64,000 bases of DNA, taken from the NCBI RefSeq assembly GCF_024347495.1, contig NZ_AP025490.1:1612001-1676000 (forward strand), written 5' to 3'. Within the stretch, counting starts at the first letter, position 1, and the number at the start of each line of letters is the position of its first letter. A program made the translations under genes and the position numbers. The DNA is from Vibrio gallaecicus (lineage in GTDB: Bacteria > Pseudomonadota > Gammaproteobacteria > Enterobacterales > Vibrionaceae). The notes under the pieces are model-generated. The model saw only the letters and a list, made by a program, of their open reading frames with translations, searched no databases and was not told the origin of the DNA. Shown here in pieces: positions 28,237 to 35,592 of the stretch.

Positions 28237-28545
28237 ATGAAAGTACTGAGCATAATATTCTTTTTGATAGCTCCAGCATTAGCTGATGACTCTGAAATCA
28301 ACCCCATCGCAAAAAAGATCAAATCCCAAATAGTTAAAAGTCTGGATAAATCTACAATGGAATATCAAGGCTATTGCGACGTTACTATTGAAATGAGACA
28401 TTCTGATTCGCGCGCTAAAATACATAGAGTAAGGACTTCTGGTGATAGAAAGCTTTGCAAGTTTGCCCTAAAATCAGTCAGAATTGGAAAGACTTATAAA
28501 TATGTATTCCCTGAGAAATTTATAAGATTGCATATAACCCAATAG
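28237..28545 (+). CDS. secreted protein resembling TolA domain III
   Basis: From ATG 28237 the product is 102 residues; an ATG at 28222 would add five residues before the signal peptide. The N-terminus is a short signal peptide (MKVLSIIFFLIAPALA). The mature part follows the plan of the TolA C-terminal domain: amphipathic helix (AKKIKSQIVKSL), then YQGYCDVTIEM, a polar turn, TSGDRKLCKFALKSV and a final strand. Two cysteines (C47, C74) sit where TolA-III has its disulfide pair, 26 residues apart against about 24. TolA's membrane anchor and long helical domain II are absent. TolA-III is the receptor for filamentous phages. This could be a decoy, a Tol accessory protein or something unrelated with the same fold. 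Confidence 0.6.
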   Translation: MKVLSIIFFLIAPALADDSEINPIAKKIKSQIVKSLDKSTMEYQGYCDVTIEMRHSDSRAKIHRVRTSGDRKLCKFALKSVRIGKTYKYVFPEKFIRLHITQ

Positions 28546-28681
28546 TCTTGCGCACTATAACTAAAGATTTTTAAAAGAAACATACTGTAAATCGTGAAAC
28601 ATAGACTAAATTACATTAATATATCGGACATATAAATCTGTATCAAAAAATACAAATTACAGCAATATAAAGGGAAATAGG

Positions 28682-29902
28682 TTGCTTTTAACAAATAAAC
28701 ATTACACGCCTGAAGCAATTGAAATTACTAGGAAAATAACAGAACAAGTCCAACACAGGTTCAATCAATGGCTAATTAGCCCTAAATATTCAGTTAATCA
28801 CGATGATGTAGACTTACTATTAAGCCTAGAAGGACGATATTGCGAAGATGTTATTTTCGATGAAGCCGACCGAATTTCTCGAAACCAAAGAATTTTACTT
28901 CTATGTGAGCAGGAACGAGTCACCGCTAAAAATGAAAAAATTGCCGCGAAGCAAAAAACACTGAAAAGTGTTATTGATGATGTTAGTTCTGCTGCAGAAG
29001 ATATGTTGTGTGCTAAATTTGATTCTACACTGGTGAGCTCATTGTATACGCATTTGCCTGATTTTAGCCTATTTGCCTCCAGTGCATTCTCACCATCACT
29101 AAGCTTTACTAAACTAAATACTCTGGCGGAATCCAGCCGACAACTAAGCTCGAGCTTAATTGAATTTGTTTCAAACCCAGAGTTTAGTGAGAAATTCGGA
29201 AAAAAGCCTAGATTAATTTCCGATCCCAAAGTCGCCATTGGCCTACTTGGCATAGAAAACTGCCGCATGTTATTTCCTGTAATCATGGCGCAGTCAATGC
29301 TTAAATGGTCTGATGATAATACGAAACACATAGCTCCCAAAGTCTGGCAACACCTGGTCGTTACTTCATCAGCTACCAAACTCAGACTACAAGAAACTGT
29401 AGCTAAAGAAGAGGACGTAGGAATACTATTAGGGGTTTTAAGAACTTTGCCTCTTTTTCTAATTTGTAATCACTTTACCCAAGTATTTGAAGACGCACTC
29501 GTGACAACGATGATGAAGTATAGAGAAGCTATTGATCAGCGAGAAAAGTACTACGCATGTTCAGAAGTGATGCCAAATCTAGAGTTTTTGGTAGCTGTTA
29601 TTCAAAGAACGGAATTGAAGATAGCCAAAAAACTAATTAAACATATTGATTGGGATGCTAATAGCTCTTACATCCAACAAGCGTTACTAGAAGATATTGA
29701 CGATCTACCAATCTCTGAGCGCAGCGTTTACGGAGCCGCTTTAGCACAAGCGAGAGCTTTTTCAATCTATGATTCGCTTGAGAGTAGTCAAATATTTAAC
29801 GTTAAGCATAAACCATATTGGTTCGCAAATGTTCAAATGTCCAACTCATCGATATCAAAGGTCAAAGCTCACAAGCCTGGTAAACTAACATTACAAATGT
29901 AA
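28682..29902 (+). CDS. HDOD-domain signalling protein
   Basis: This 406-residue cytoplasmic protein has a C-terminal HDOD-like domain. Features are LIEFVSNPEFSEKFGKKPRLISDPKVAIGLLGIENCRMLFPVIM, here split by two gaps of reading, and later helices such as EEDVGILLGVLRTLPLF. The N-terminal 120 residues are helical with a charged coiled-coil stretch (KNEKIAAKQKTLKSVIDD). HDOD proteins are catalytically silent relatives of HD phosphohydrolases used in signalling. It begins at TTG 28682 behind AAGGGAAATAGG; no ATG lies near. It is the last gene before the dif-integrated phage. Its partner is not visible. Confidence 0.72.
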   Translation: MLLTNKHYTPEAIEITRKITEQVQHRFNQWLISPKYSVNHDDVDLLLSLEGRYCEDVIFDEADRISRNQRILLLCEQERVTAKNEKIAAKQKTLKSVIDDVSSAAEDMLCAKFDSTLVSSLYTHLPDFSLFASSAFSPSLSFTKLNTLAESSRQLSSSLIEFVSNPEFSEKFGKKPRLISDPKVAIGLLGIENCRMLFPVIMAQSMLKWSDDNTKHIAPKVWQHLVVTSSATKLRLQETVAKEEDVGILLGVLRTLPLFLICNHFTQVFEDALVTTMMKYREAIDQREKYYACSEVMPNLEFLVAVIQRTELKIAKKLIKHIDWDANSSYIQQALLEDIDDLPISERSVYGAALAQARAFSIYDSLESSQIFNVKHKPYWFANVQMSNSSISKVKAHKPGKLTLQM

Positions 29903-29930
29903 TACACCTTCAATTCGCAGACTTGCTTAT

Positions 29931-29943
29931 GTGACAATGTAAC
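29931..29943. promoter_or_regulatory. matS-like site left of the prophage
   Basis: GTGACAATGTAAC matches GTGACRNYGTCAC at 12 of 13 positions. It lies between the HDOD gene and the left phage end, in a gene-free stretch. Confidence 0.45.
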
Positions 29944-30076
29944 ACAAGCAAGTTTGACCTCAAATCGCAGTATTTGTTAACGATCAATTTCAAGCGCTCA
30001 AGACAGCGGTTCTACCTTTTATCAAAGGCAAGTGCATACCAACTTCTTTAGTCCTAAGCTTTTTTAATGGTTAGAT

Positions 30077-30123
30077 CTGGTTGTGGCGACCCCTAATAAA
30101 GCACTAGCCAACTGCGTATTATG
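30077..30123 (+). pseudogene. fossil tail of an earlier DUF3693 phage gene
   Basis: These 47 bp are identical to 38631-38677, the last codons of the DUF3693 gene up to the dif core, and read in the same frame (VVATPNKALANCV). Nothing upstream at 30076 encodes the rest of the protein. This is what remains if an earlier related phage occupied the site and was mostly deleted. Confidence 0.75.
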
Positions 30124-30139
30124 CCTGTTTATGTTTAAT
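30111..30139 (+). other. attL: left Xer recombination site of the prophage
   Basis: The XerC-type arm ACTGCGTATTA (30111-30121), a 7-base centre TGCCTGT and a XerD-type arm TTATGTTTAAT (30129-30139) are present. The XerD arm differs from consensus at one base and the centre is one base longer than in dif. The phage half begins within the centre. Confidence 0.8.
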
Positions 30140-30191
30140 TACTCACTCATTTATAAAATCATGCAACCTCTTGTATTTAGAGGTTTAATTG

Positions 30192-30560
30192 ATGAAGTAC
30201 AGCGAAATGAGTAGAAACTATATTTTTCGCGCAATGGAATGCCAAATGACCAAGGAAGAGGTCGCAAAATTGTGTTTTAAATCTGTGAGAACAGTCACAG
30301 GATGGGACGAAGGAAAACAGATGCCACCTGAATGTAAAAGGCTTATGAGGATGGCGAAAGGTCGGGAACTGAGTGCCAGTGAAGACTGGGAACAGTTTAA
30401 AATGCACTATGACAAGTTAGAAACTTCTACAGGGCAGCGAGTCACACCGCAACAAATTTTAGCTGGGATAGCATTGTTAGAAATACAATCTGAGTTAGAG
30501 ATAAGGACTTCAACATATTTAATAAAAGTTGCTAGGGCGCTGGCTAAAATAATGAGGTAA
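30192..30560 (+). CDS. phage regulatory protein, DUF3653-like
   Basis: This 122-residue protein starts at ATG 30192 behind AGAGG. Its N-terminal half reads as a helix-turn-helix (MTKEEVAKLCFKSVRTVTGW followed by PPECKRLMRM), typical of small Vibrio phage proteins I associate with DUF3653. The C-terminal half is helical (QILAGIALLEIQSELEIR). It is the first gene inside the left end and reads inwards. In the circular phage its start would be overlapped by the end of the DUF3693 frame, making a two-gene regulator unit. In the prophage its upstream sequence is host DNA plus a phage fossil. A terminator follows. Confidence 0.72.
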   Translation: MKYSEMSRNYIFRAMECQMTKEEVAKLCFKSVRTVTGWDEGKQMPPECKRLMRMAKGRELSASEDWEQFKMHYDKLETSTGQRVTPQQILAGIALLEIQSELEIRTSTYLIKVARALAKIMR

Positions 30561-30564
30561 AAAG

Positions 30565-30586
30565 AAAGCTCCGAAAGGAGCTTTTT
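30565..30586. terminator. bidirectional terminator between DUF3653-like and RelA/SpoT genes
   Basis: A perfect stem AAAGCTCC-GAAA-GGAGCTTT is followed by T on the plus side and preceded by A on the other, serving two convergent genes. Confidence 0.88.
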
Positions 30587-30628
30587 GTGATGTGGAGCGA
30601 ATATGGTTCACTATTAAGAAGTAACTAT

Positions 30629-31624
30629 CTATTCCTCTATGTTAAGTCGATCTTTCCACTTGAAAACAGTAACTCTCCACGGTTCAACTTTTTCTTGTAA
30701 ATCTGCTTTTTTGACACTCAGTAAATCATATGCAAAGCCGAGTATTTCTGTAGGGTGCTCGTGTAAGTTATTAGAGTATCCATTATCAAGCAGATCAACT
30801 GCAACCTCATCGATATATGGTTCAACTACTTTGAAAGCGGCATACATGTCTTCAAAACTAGGCACCACCCGATCACTATCAAATGATAACCCGACAAAGT
30901 CGTAGTCGAAATCCCCGATGTTGGGCATGCAATATCTGATAAAGGTTATATAGCTGTCTAAATTCACAGATTGCGTTAAATCAAAAGAGTTATTCGTTTC
31001 TAGTTCGTCTTTTAACTTGAGCCTAAATCCATCGATACCGTCTTTCAGTTCTATGAATTGTTCATCAGCTTCCTCTAATTTTGCGCTTAACCTGAAAAGC
31101 TTTCTTTGAAAAAGTTCTGGTACTTGAGCATCGGATTTGTAGTTAAGCTTATGTTCAATTTCTGCCCATGCGTGCATAAGAATCGTCCGAACTTGGACTT
31201 CTGCTTTTAGTCCATCCAAACGTCTGTAGTTTGGTGCTGATAACCAATTTTCATTCAATTTGATAATAAAGTGCTGAGATCTATAAGCGAACTCTTTTAA
31301 GCCGAGTAGTTCAGACTTGTCCTCAGACTCTAAAATTGAAAACTCTTCTTTTATAATAGAATTAATCTTCTCGATATCAGAGAAATAGTAACAAATGACG
31401 CGAACTCCGCAGATGTCTTCAATGTTCTCAAAAGGATCTGCATATTTCTTCCTATCAATTTTTTCATAAAATGAGTCAAAGCTTTTGACCCTAGAATAGA
31501 CATCGACGTATGGAATATTTTTCTCATCCAAAAAAGCCTTCAAAGCATCGACAATATTATTGCCCAGCCGAATGTATTGCCCTTTTAAACTTCTAAACTG
31601 CTTAGCTACTTGGTCTTTGTTCAT
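30629..31624 (-). CDS. RelA/SpoT-domain nucleotide synthetase, phage cargo
   Basis: This 331-residue protein has a RelA/SpoT synthetase domain in residues 1-165. All key elements are visible: R45/K47/S51/K55 (SRVKSFDSFYEK), the metal-site aspartate D70 in IEDICGVRVIC, the base-stacking tyrosine Y114 with H118 (AYRSQHF), and E142-V-Q-V-R146 with W153 and E157-H158 (EVQVRTILMHAWAEIEHKL). There is no HD hydrolase domain. Residues 165-331 are a helical, acidic extension I do not recognise. Small synthetases of this kind make (p)ppGpp or ppApp or pyrophosphorylate tRNA; several are toxins or phage-defence proteins (toxSAS, CapRel). It occupies the slot used by ctxAB in CTXphi. A palindrome precedes it. 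Whether it is a toxin, a defence gene or an alarmone source is inference. Confidence 0.85.
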   Translation of the reverse strand: MNKDQVAKQFRSLKGQYIRLGNNIVDALKAFLDEKNIPYVDVYSRVKSFDSFYEKIDRKKYADPFENIEDICGVRVICYYFSDIEKINSIIKEEFSILESEDKSELLGLKEFAYRSQHFIIKLNENWLSAPNYRRLDGLKAEVQVRTILMHAWAEIEHKLNYKSDAQVPELFQRKLFRLSAKLEEADEQFIELKDGIDGFRLKLKDELETNNSFDLTQSVNLDSYITFIRYCMPNIGDFDYDFVGLSFDSDRVVPSFEDMYAAFKVVEPYIDEVAVDLLDNGYSNNLHEHPTEILGFAYDLLSVKKADLQEKVEPWRVTVFKWKDRLNIEE

Positions 31625-32056
31625 TAATAATCCTATTTAATGCAAACTAAATGTCAATGACATTTAACTGTATAGCACTGCTTATTATCATCAAAAAATC
31701 AATCGCTTACAAGCTTTTGAATCGCTAATCAATTTCTAGAGCAGGTTAGCTGATGTTGATAGCTTGGTCGAATTTACCCCCGTGATACAACACGGGGGTT
31801 GCTGCCCACAGCGTCGCGCTCGCTGTTCAGCTCTCACGACTCACGCGAAGCTGTGAGCAGAGTAGGAAGAGTTGTTAATTAGATGGGTTGCAGTAGCAAA
31901 AAGCCCCACTGATGTTGTGAGGCTCTGCTAGGGTGATCTTGGCAATGAAAAGGGCGGGTAAGGTGGTTTCATCGAATCAGCTACGCTGCGCTACTTATCG
32001 GGAATTCAACTACATCACACCGAGTTACTTCTGTGGTTTCCCTTATCCCTTCGGGA
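31625..32056. other. phage intergenic region with hairpin cluster
   Basis: This 432-bp gene-free stretch lies between the RHH and RelA/SpoT genes. Three hairpins follow one another at 31776-31799 (ACCCCCGTG stem), 31808-31826 (ACAGCG stem) and 31840-31857 (CTCAC stem), and the section is more GC-rich than its surroundings. In filamentous phages such regions carry the packaging signal and the complementary-strand origin. That role here is inferred from structure and position. It also holds the promoter and operator of the RelA/SpoT gene. Confidence 0.6.
31649..31667. promoter_or_regulatory. 19-bp palindromic operator candidate before the RelA/SpoT gene
   Basis: TAAATGTCA-A-TGACATTTA is a perfect palindrome 24-43 bp before the start codon. 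A -10-like TATACA (31670-31675, minus strand) stands just upstream, so the palindrome would cover the transcription start. Confidence 0.6.
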
Positions 32057-32305
32057 CTATTCAACGACAGACTCAAGTCCTTTTAATGCATCGAGATAAT
32101 CATTTACTGCCATTTCATTGTTGTAGAGCTTGCGCTTCAGCTTTTCATTTAGCATTCGTTCTTTCTGATATAGCTCGTGATATTTAAGTGCATCATACCC
32201 ACCTTGAACTAGAGCTTTAGACATCGTAGACGTTCGCGTTAATTCTTTTAGCTTGGATAGCATTTCTTCGTGTTGGTCAGTATATCTAATCGTAATAGCC
32301 ACCAT
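32057..32305 (-). CDS. ribbon-helix-helix (CopG-like) small protein
   Basis: This 82-residue protein has a strand VAITIRY followed by two helices (DQHEEMLSKLKELTR and TMSKALVQGGYDALKYH), the plan of ribbon-helix-helix regulators. A C-terminal charged helix (ERMLNEKLKRKLYNNEMA) may be a coiled coil. GAGGGG gives a strong ribosome site before ATG 32305. It lies between zot and the intergenic region. It is a candidate repressor for the palindrome before the RelA/SpoT gene or a phage copy-control protein. Neither is shown by the sequence. Confidence 0.65.
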   Translation of the reverse strand: MVAITIRYTDQHEEMLSKLKELTRTSTMSKALVQGGYDALKYHELYQKERMLNEKLKRKLYNNEMAVNDYLDALKGLESVVE

Positions 32306-32358
32306 TTCCCCTCAATGCCGGTTTGTCCTGGTTTTATTATGATAGCATTTTATTCATT

Positions 32359-32439
32359 TCAATCCAGGCTAAACCACCGATTTGATTGCAGTGCTCCAAG
32401 GGCAAACAACTTGCCGGTTCGCTTTTTGATAGCATACAT
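32359..32439 (-). CDS. possible 26-codon ORF after zot
   Basis: A short frame (MYAIKKRTGKLFALGALQ at its start) begins 7 bp after the zot stop. It is basic and has no clear ribosome site or family. The tight spacing is its only support, so it may be chance. Confidence 0.22.
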   Translation of the reverse strand: MYAIKKRTGKLFALGALQSNRWFSLD

Positions 32440-32446
32440 AGTTATT

Positions 32447-33871
32447 CTACATACTGAAAATATCAACCGACTTTTGAACATCTTCAACTCTATTACCAAT
32501 CAAACCATCATTCTCCGATGCTAACGCAACTCCGCTTGATGTTGGTGGGCACGTTAAAACCCTTGATACAGATTTAGAGCGCACTTGAATCAAACAATCA
32601 TCAATCAAATTGAAGCGGTAGCCGTAGCGATTTAAAACAGAAGAGCGTATATAAAAGGTGTCTACACCTTTATCTATCCTAAAAACAAAATCAGAATACT
32701 CACCAAACCCCTTTGGATAAACCGTTCTACTTACTGACGTAAGATAGACCGCAGTTGAGCCATTGAAGACTGGAAAGGCATCAAAGAAAGGATTTACAGC
32801 ATCAAAAAGACTTTCAGCAGAAGCTTGAGAATCAACATTGCTATAATCCACCCGAACAGCACTTTCCCCACTTTCAGTAGGAACGTTTTCAGGTACAGGA
32901 ACGTAAGCCGAATTGGGTAGAGTAGGCGAGTTGGTATCGGGAGCTGGCGCATCAACCGTTTGAACTTCACCCACATCAGAATCAGATAGTACATTAGTTA
33001 AATCCCAGAAAAATTTACCGATAGCTAAAACACCAATAAGCATGGCAAGAATGAATTTAGGTGACTTCAAGACCGAAATATCAGACTGAGTAGAGTTGAA
33101 GCCGCCCGTTCCTGTCGACTGATATAAGGCGAATACATCAATAGGAATTTTCTTATTGGTACTGCTAGCCATATCAGCTTTAGTAGAAGGCGCAGTTTTC
33201 GTAGATTTGGGAGGATGGTTATAAATACGAGGCTTACGACTTCGGAAAAAAGTATCCGTGGAACGGTGAGAATAAGCTTCACCAGCACAACCTTTTAGCC
33301 AGGTTGGGATTGCAGTGTAATCTGGTGTGAGCATAACAATATCCCATTGATATTTTCTATGTCGCATAAACGCACCATAGAAATCGAACGGGTAGAGCAG
33401 TCTGTTATTTTCATCCAATTGAGTACGTTCACAATCATCAACATCACCAACATCGAAAGAGTTAGGGTCTACGGGAAGCCAGCGTGAATAGAATAATTCG
33501 GTGAAGTCTTTAGGCAGGTAATCTACAAAGTCTGAGAATGGTTTTTGAAGAAACTTCTCACGTTTAAAACCAGCTTCAGGGCAATATAAATCCTGACATT
33601 CATCAATCACAACAAATGCGCCAAGAGGCATCCAGTTAAACCAGTTTTGCCAAAGCATTACCCCCTCAGAAGATCGAGTAAAGATCCTAATTAAACGAGC
33701 TGATTCGGGAAACTTTTCACCCAAAATTTCCTCTATAGACTCTTTAGGCTTTAAACCTTCAATGTTGGTTACAACGATACGACCATCCCTTAGAGCTGGG
33801 AGAATTTCGAACCATGTAACATAAGCCGTTTTGTAAGCACCATTAGAGCCATGACGAAAGGATACGGCCAT
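32447..33871 (-). CDS. zot: Zot-domain phage assembly ATPase (pI-like)
   Basis: This 474-residue inner-membrane protein drives extrusion of filamentous phage. The cytoplasmic domain has Walker A HGSNGAYKT (7-15) and Walker B GAFVVIDECQ (84-93). A single membrane helix lies at about 273-289 (FILAMLIGVLAIGKFF), and a periplasmic domain with two cysteines follows. It is the family of CTXphi Zot and Ff pI. The start ATG 33871 follows the DUF2523 stop by one base. The enterotoxin-like C-terminal peptide of cholera Zot is not recognisable, so no toxin activity is claimed. Confidence 0.93.
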   Translation of the reverse strand: MAVSFRHGSNGAYKTAYVTWFEILPALRDGRIVVTNIEGLKPKESIEEILGEKFPESARLIRIFTRSSEGVMLWQNWFNWMPLGAFVVIDECQDLYCPEAGFKREKFLQKPFSDFVDYLPKDFTELFYSRWLPVDPNSFDVGDVDDCERTQLDENNRLLYPFDFYGAFMRHRKYQWDIVMLTPDYTAIPTWLKGCAGEAYSHRSTDTFFRSRKPRIYNHPPKSTKTAPSTKADMASSTNKKIPIDVFALYQSTGTGGFNSTQSDISVLKSPKFILAMLIGVLAIGKFFWDLTNVLSDSDVGEVQTVDAPAPDTNSPTLPNSAYVPVPENVPTESGESAVRVDYSNVDSQASAESLFDAVNPFFDAFPVFNGSTAVYLTSVSRTVYPKGFGEYSDFVFRIDKGVDTFYIRSSVLNRYGYRFNLIDDCLIQVRSKSVSRVLTCPPTSSGVALASENDGLIGNRVEDVQKSVDIFSM

Positions 33872-33872
33872 A

Positions 33873-34217
33873 TCACCACCCCATAATTCTTAAAACAAAT
33901 GCCGTGGCAAATGCATCAACAACAATCCGAACAGCATCAACAACACCAAGCTGATAGCAAGAGAATCGAAGGTCTGAGGGCAATTTATTGAAAGCCATAT
34001 TTAACACCGTATAGACCTCATACTCAGAAAGAAGTAATGACGCTACACTATAAGCCATCTTCAACATTTCAATTTTTAAATAGATATAAAGCTTAATGAA
34101 CCAAAACCAAGCATAAGTAAACGCCTCTAAAATCAGGTCTGGGATTGAAGCGAAAAAGTCATAAATACTGCCAAAAACAGTGACAATATAATCCAGTGCA
34201 TTGTAGAAATATTCCAT
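33873..34217 (-). CDS. DUF2523 family minor coat protein (pVI/Ace-like)
   Basis: From ATG 34217 (behind AAAGG) the product is 114 hydrophobic residues with helices at about 10-30 (IVTVFGSIYDFFASIPDLI), 35-50 (TYAWFWFIKLYIYLK) and 90-112. It lies between pIII-like and zot genes, the position of pVI in Ff and ace in CTXphi. DUF2523 proteins fill this role in many inoviruses. An upstream in-frame start at 34277 would overlap the pIII gene and has no ribosome site. Confidence 0.82.
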   Translation of the reverse strand: MEYFYNALDYIVTVFGSIYDFFASIPDLILEAFTYAWFWFIKLYIYLKIEMLKMAYSVASLLLSEYEVYTVLNMAFNKLPSDLRFSCYQLGVVDAVRIVVDAFATAFVLRIMGW

Positions 34218-34221
34218 AGAC

Positions 34222-35580
34222 TTAACCTTTAGAGCGACCAGAAGAAAGTAAAATAAAACCAGCAAATAGAGTGGCAATGAACAAGATAACCGTTCGAATC
34301 ATTTCAGTATTATCAGCCCCAAGAGAGCTAAAGAGATTGAAACCAACGTCAACATCCCAGCGACTTAAAGAAAAGGATGTACCATCATAAGAACCATTAG
34401 AAAATGACATTTGCCCGAGCTTTAAAGGGGAATCTTTGAGTTTGTTTTTTAGCTGTAGTTCTAGTTCTTCAATTTCAGTTTGTATAGTTGTTAGAGAGTT
34501 AGTAAGAACCGTACCGGATGAGAAACCATCGCCACCTGTAGGACTTGAAAATGAACCAGATTTACCGAGAGCATCTTCAATAGCCCCCTTGATATCACCT
34601 TTAGTCAGTCCTTTTTCCGAACCATCGCCAGAACCAGAACTACCGCCAGAACCAGAGTTACCGCCTGAACCAGAGTTACCGCCTGAACCAGAGTCACCAC
34701 CAGAACCAGAGTCACCACCAGAACCAGAGTCACCACCAGAACCAGAGTCACCGCCAGAACCAGAGTCACCACCAGAACCAGAGTCACCGCCAGAGCCAGA
34801 GTTACCGCCAGAACCAGAGTCACCGCCAGAGCCAGAGTCACCACCAGAACCAGAGTCACCGCCAGAACCAGAGTTACCGCCAGAACCAGAGTCACCGCCA
34901 GAGCCAGTATCACCACCAGAGCCAGTATCACCGCCAGAACCAGTATCACCACCAGAGCCAGTATCACCGCCAGAGCCAGTATCACCACCAGAACCAGTAT
35001 CACCACCTCCAGTACCTTCTGAACCATCGCAAGATTCACCAGTAAAATTGTAATGACCGAAAGGGCGAGGGTCACCATTAACGCCACTCGAAATCCAAGT
35101 CCCACCAAATAAATTGGCACGGCAACTATTACGGCAAACAGCACTAACAGTAGAAGTACCAGCAGGGAACGCGATCGTTCCTACAGAGTCACCCTCTAAT
35201 TTTTTACATACCTTTTCACATAGACCAGTTTCAGTATTAAGCTCAGTACCTTCTGGACATTCACCAGCTGTAAACATAGTTGTTGTATAAGAAGATTTTC
35301 TACCATAACGCTCAGTGCAATCTTTATCGTTATACCAAAGCAGATTATGACGAATATTATTAGACTGAATTTTCCGACCGCCACTAGTTTTCTTATATCT
35401 CCCGTAATATTTACCTGCGGTCACCTTTGAACAAATTCCATTCCCTTGTGCAATGATTCCAGCAATAGTACCCGTTTGCCCTTTAAGTTCGTCAATCTGA
35501 CTTTGATAAACATAAATAGTTGAAGCTAAGGTTTGGAATGAGAATGTAAGGAATAACAAAAACGGTATGAGTCTTTTCAT
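34222..35580 (-). CDS. pIII-like adsorption protein with Gly-rich repeat linker
   Basis: From ATG 35580 the product is 452 residues; the frame's earlier start at 35616 lies in the terminator hairpin. Order: signal peptide (MKRLIPFLLFLTFSFQTLA), a cysteine-rich N-terminal domain (about 20-195), a linker of 21 hexapeptides (D/N)(S/T)GSGG, a C-terminal domain and one membrane anchor at the end (TVILFIATLFAGFILLSS). This matches pIII proteins, which bind pilus and TolA through N-terminal domains and cap the virion through the C-terminal domain. Sequence of the N-domains is not close to CTXphi OrfU by eye, so its receptor is open. Confidence 0.88.
   Translation of the reverse strand: MKRLIPFLLFLTFSFQTLASTIYVYQSQIDELKGQTGTIAGIIAQGNGICSKVTAGKYYGRYKKTSGGRKIQSNNIRHNLLWYNDKDCTERYGRKSSYTTTMFTAGECPEGTELNTETGLCEKVCKKLEGDSVGTIAFPAGTSTVSAVCRNSCRANLFGGTWISSGVNGDPRPFGHYNFTGESCDGSEGTGGGDTGSGGDTGSGGDTGSGGDTGSGGDTGSGGDTGSGGDSGSGGNSGSGGDSGSGGDSGSGGDSGSGGNSGSGGDSGSGGDSGSGGDSGSGGDSGSGGDSGSGGDSGSGGNSGSGGNSGSGGSSGSGDGSEKGLTKGDIKGAIEDALGKSGSFSSPTGGDGFSSGTVLTNSLTTIQTEIEELELQLKNKLKDSPLKLGQMSFSNGSYDGTSFSLSRWDVDVGFNLFSSLGADNTEMIRTVILFIATLFAGFILLSSGRSKG
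34626..35003 (-). repeat. 18-bp coding repeats in the pIII-like gene
   Basis: About 21 tandem 18-base units encode hexapeptides of the type D-S-G-S-G-G. The six units nearest the N-terminus all carry Asp-Thr, the rest Asp/Asn-Ser, a sign of block duplication. Coordinates of the ends are approximate. Confidence 0.9.
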
Positions 35581-35592
35581 AATAAACCTAAT

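Noticed and set aside
28798..29379. 193-codon minus-strand frame inside the HDOD gene
   Set aside because: Antisense shadow, Ser-rich composition typical of such frames.
29941..30076. Stretch left of the phage as an integron attC or tRNA site
   Set aside because: No core-site pair, cloverleaf or repeat unit could be drawn from it.
31933..32187. 84-codon plus-strand frame in the phage intergenic region
   Set aside because: Overlaps the RHH gene and hairpin-rich DNA, has no family resemblance and no convincing ribosome site.
32447..33871. Zot as an enterotoxin
   Set aside because: Only the assembly ATPase domain and membrane helix are recognisable; the toxin-active C-terminal peptide is not seen.
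34626..35003. Repeats as a possible CRISPR array
   Set aside because: Units are 18 bp, contiguous without spacers, and coding.
34436..35053. 205-codon plus-strand frame rich in Pro-Glu repeats
   Set aside because: It is the antisense shadow of the Gly-rich pIII linker; the pIII reading has a signal peptide, anchor and phage context.
34605..35144. 179-codon minus-strand frame rich in Val-Leu
   Set aside because: Out-of-frame reading of the same 18-bp repeats, which stay open because the unit has no stop in any frame.
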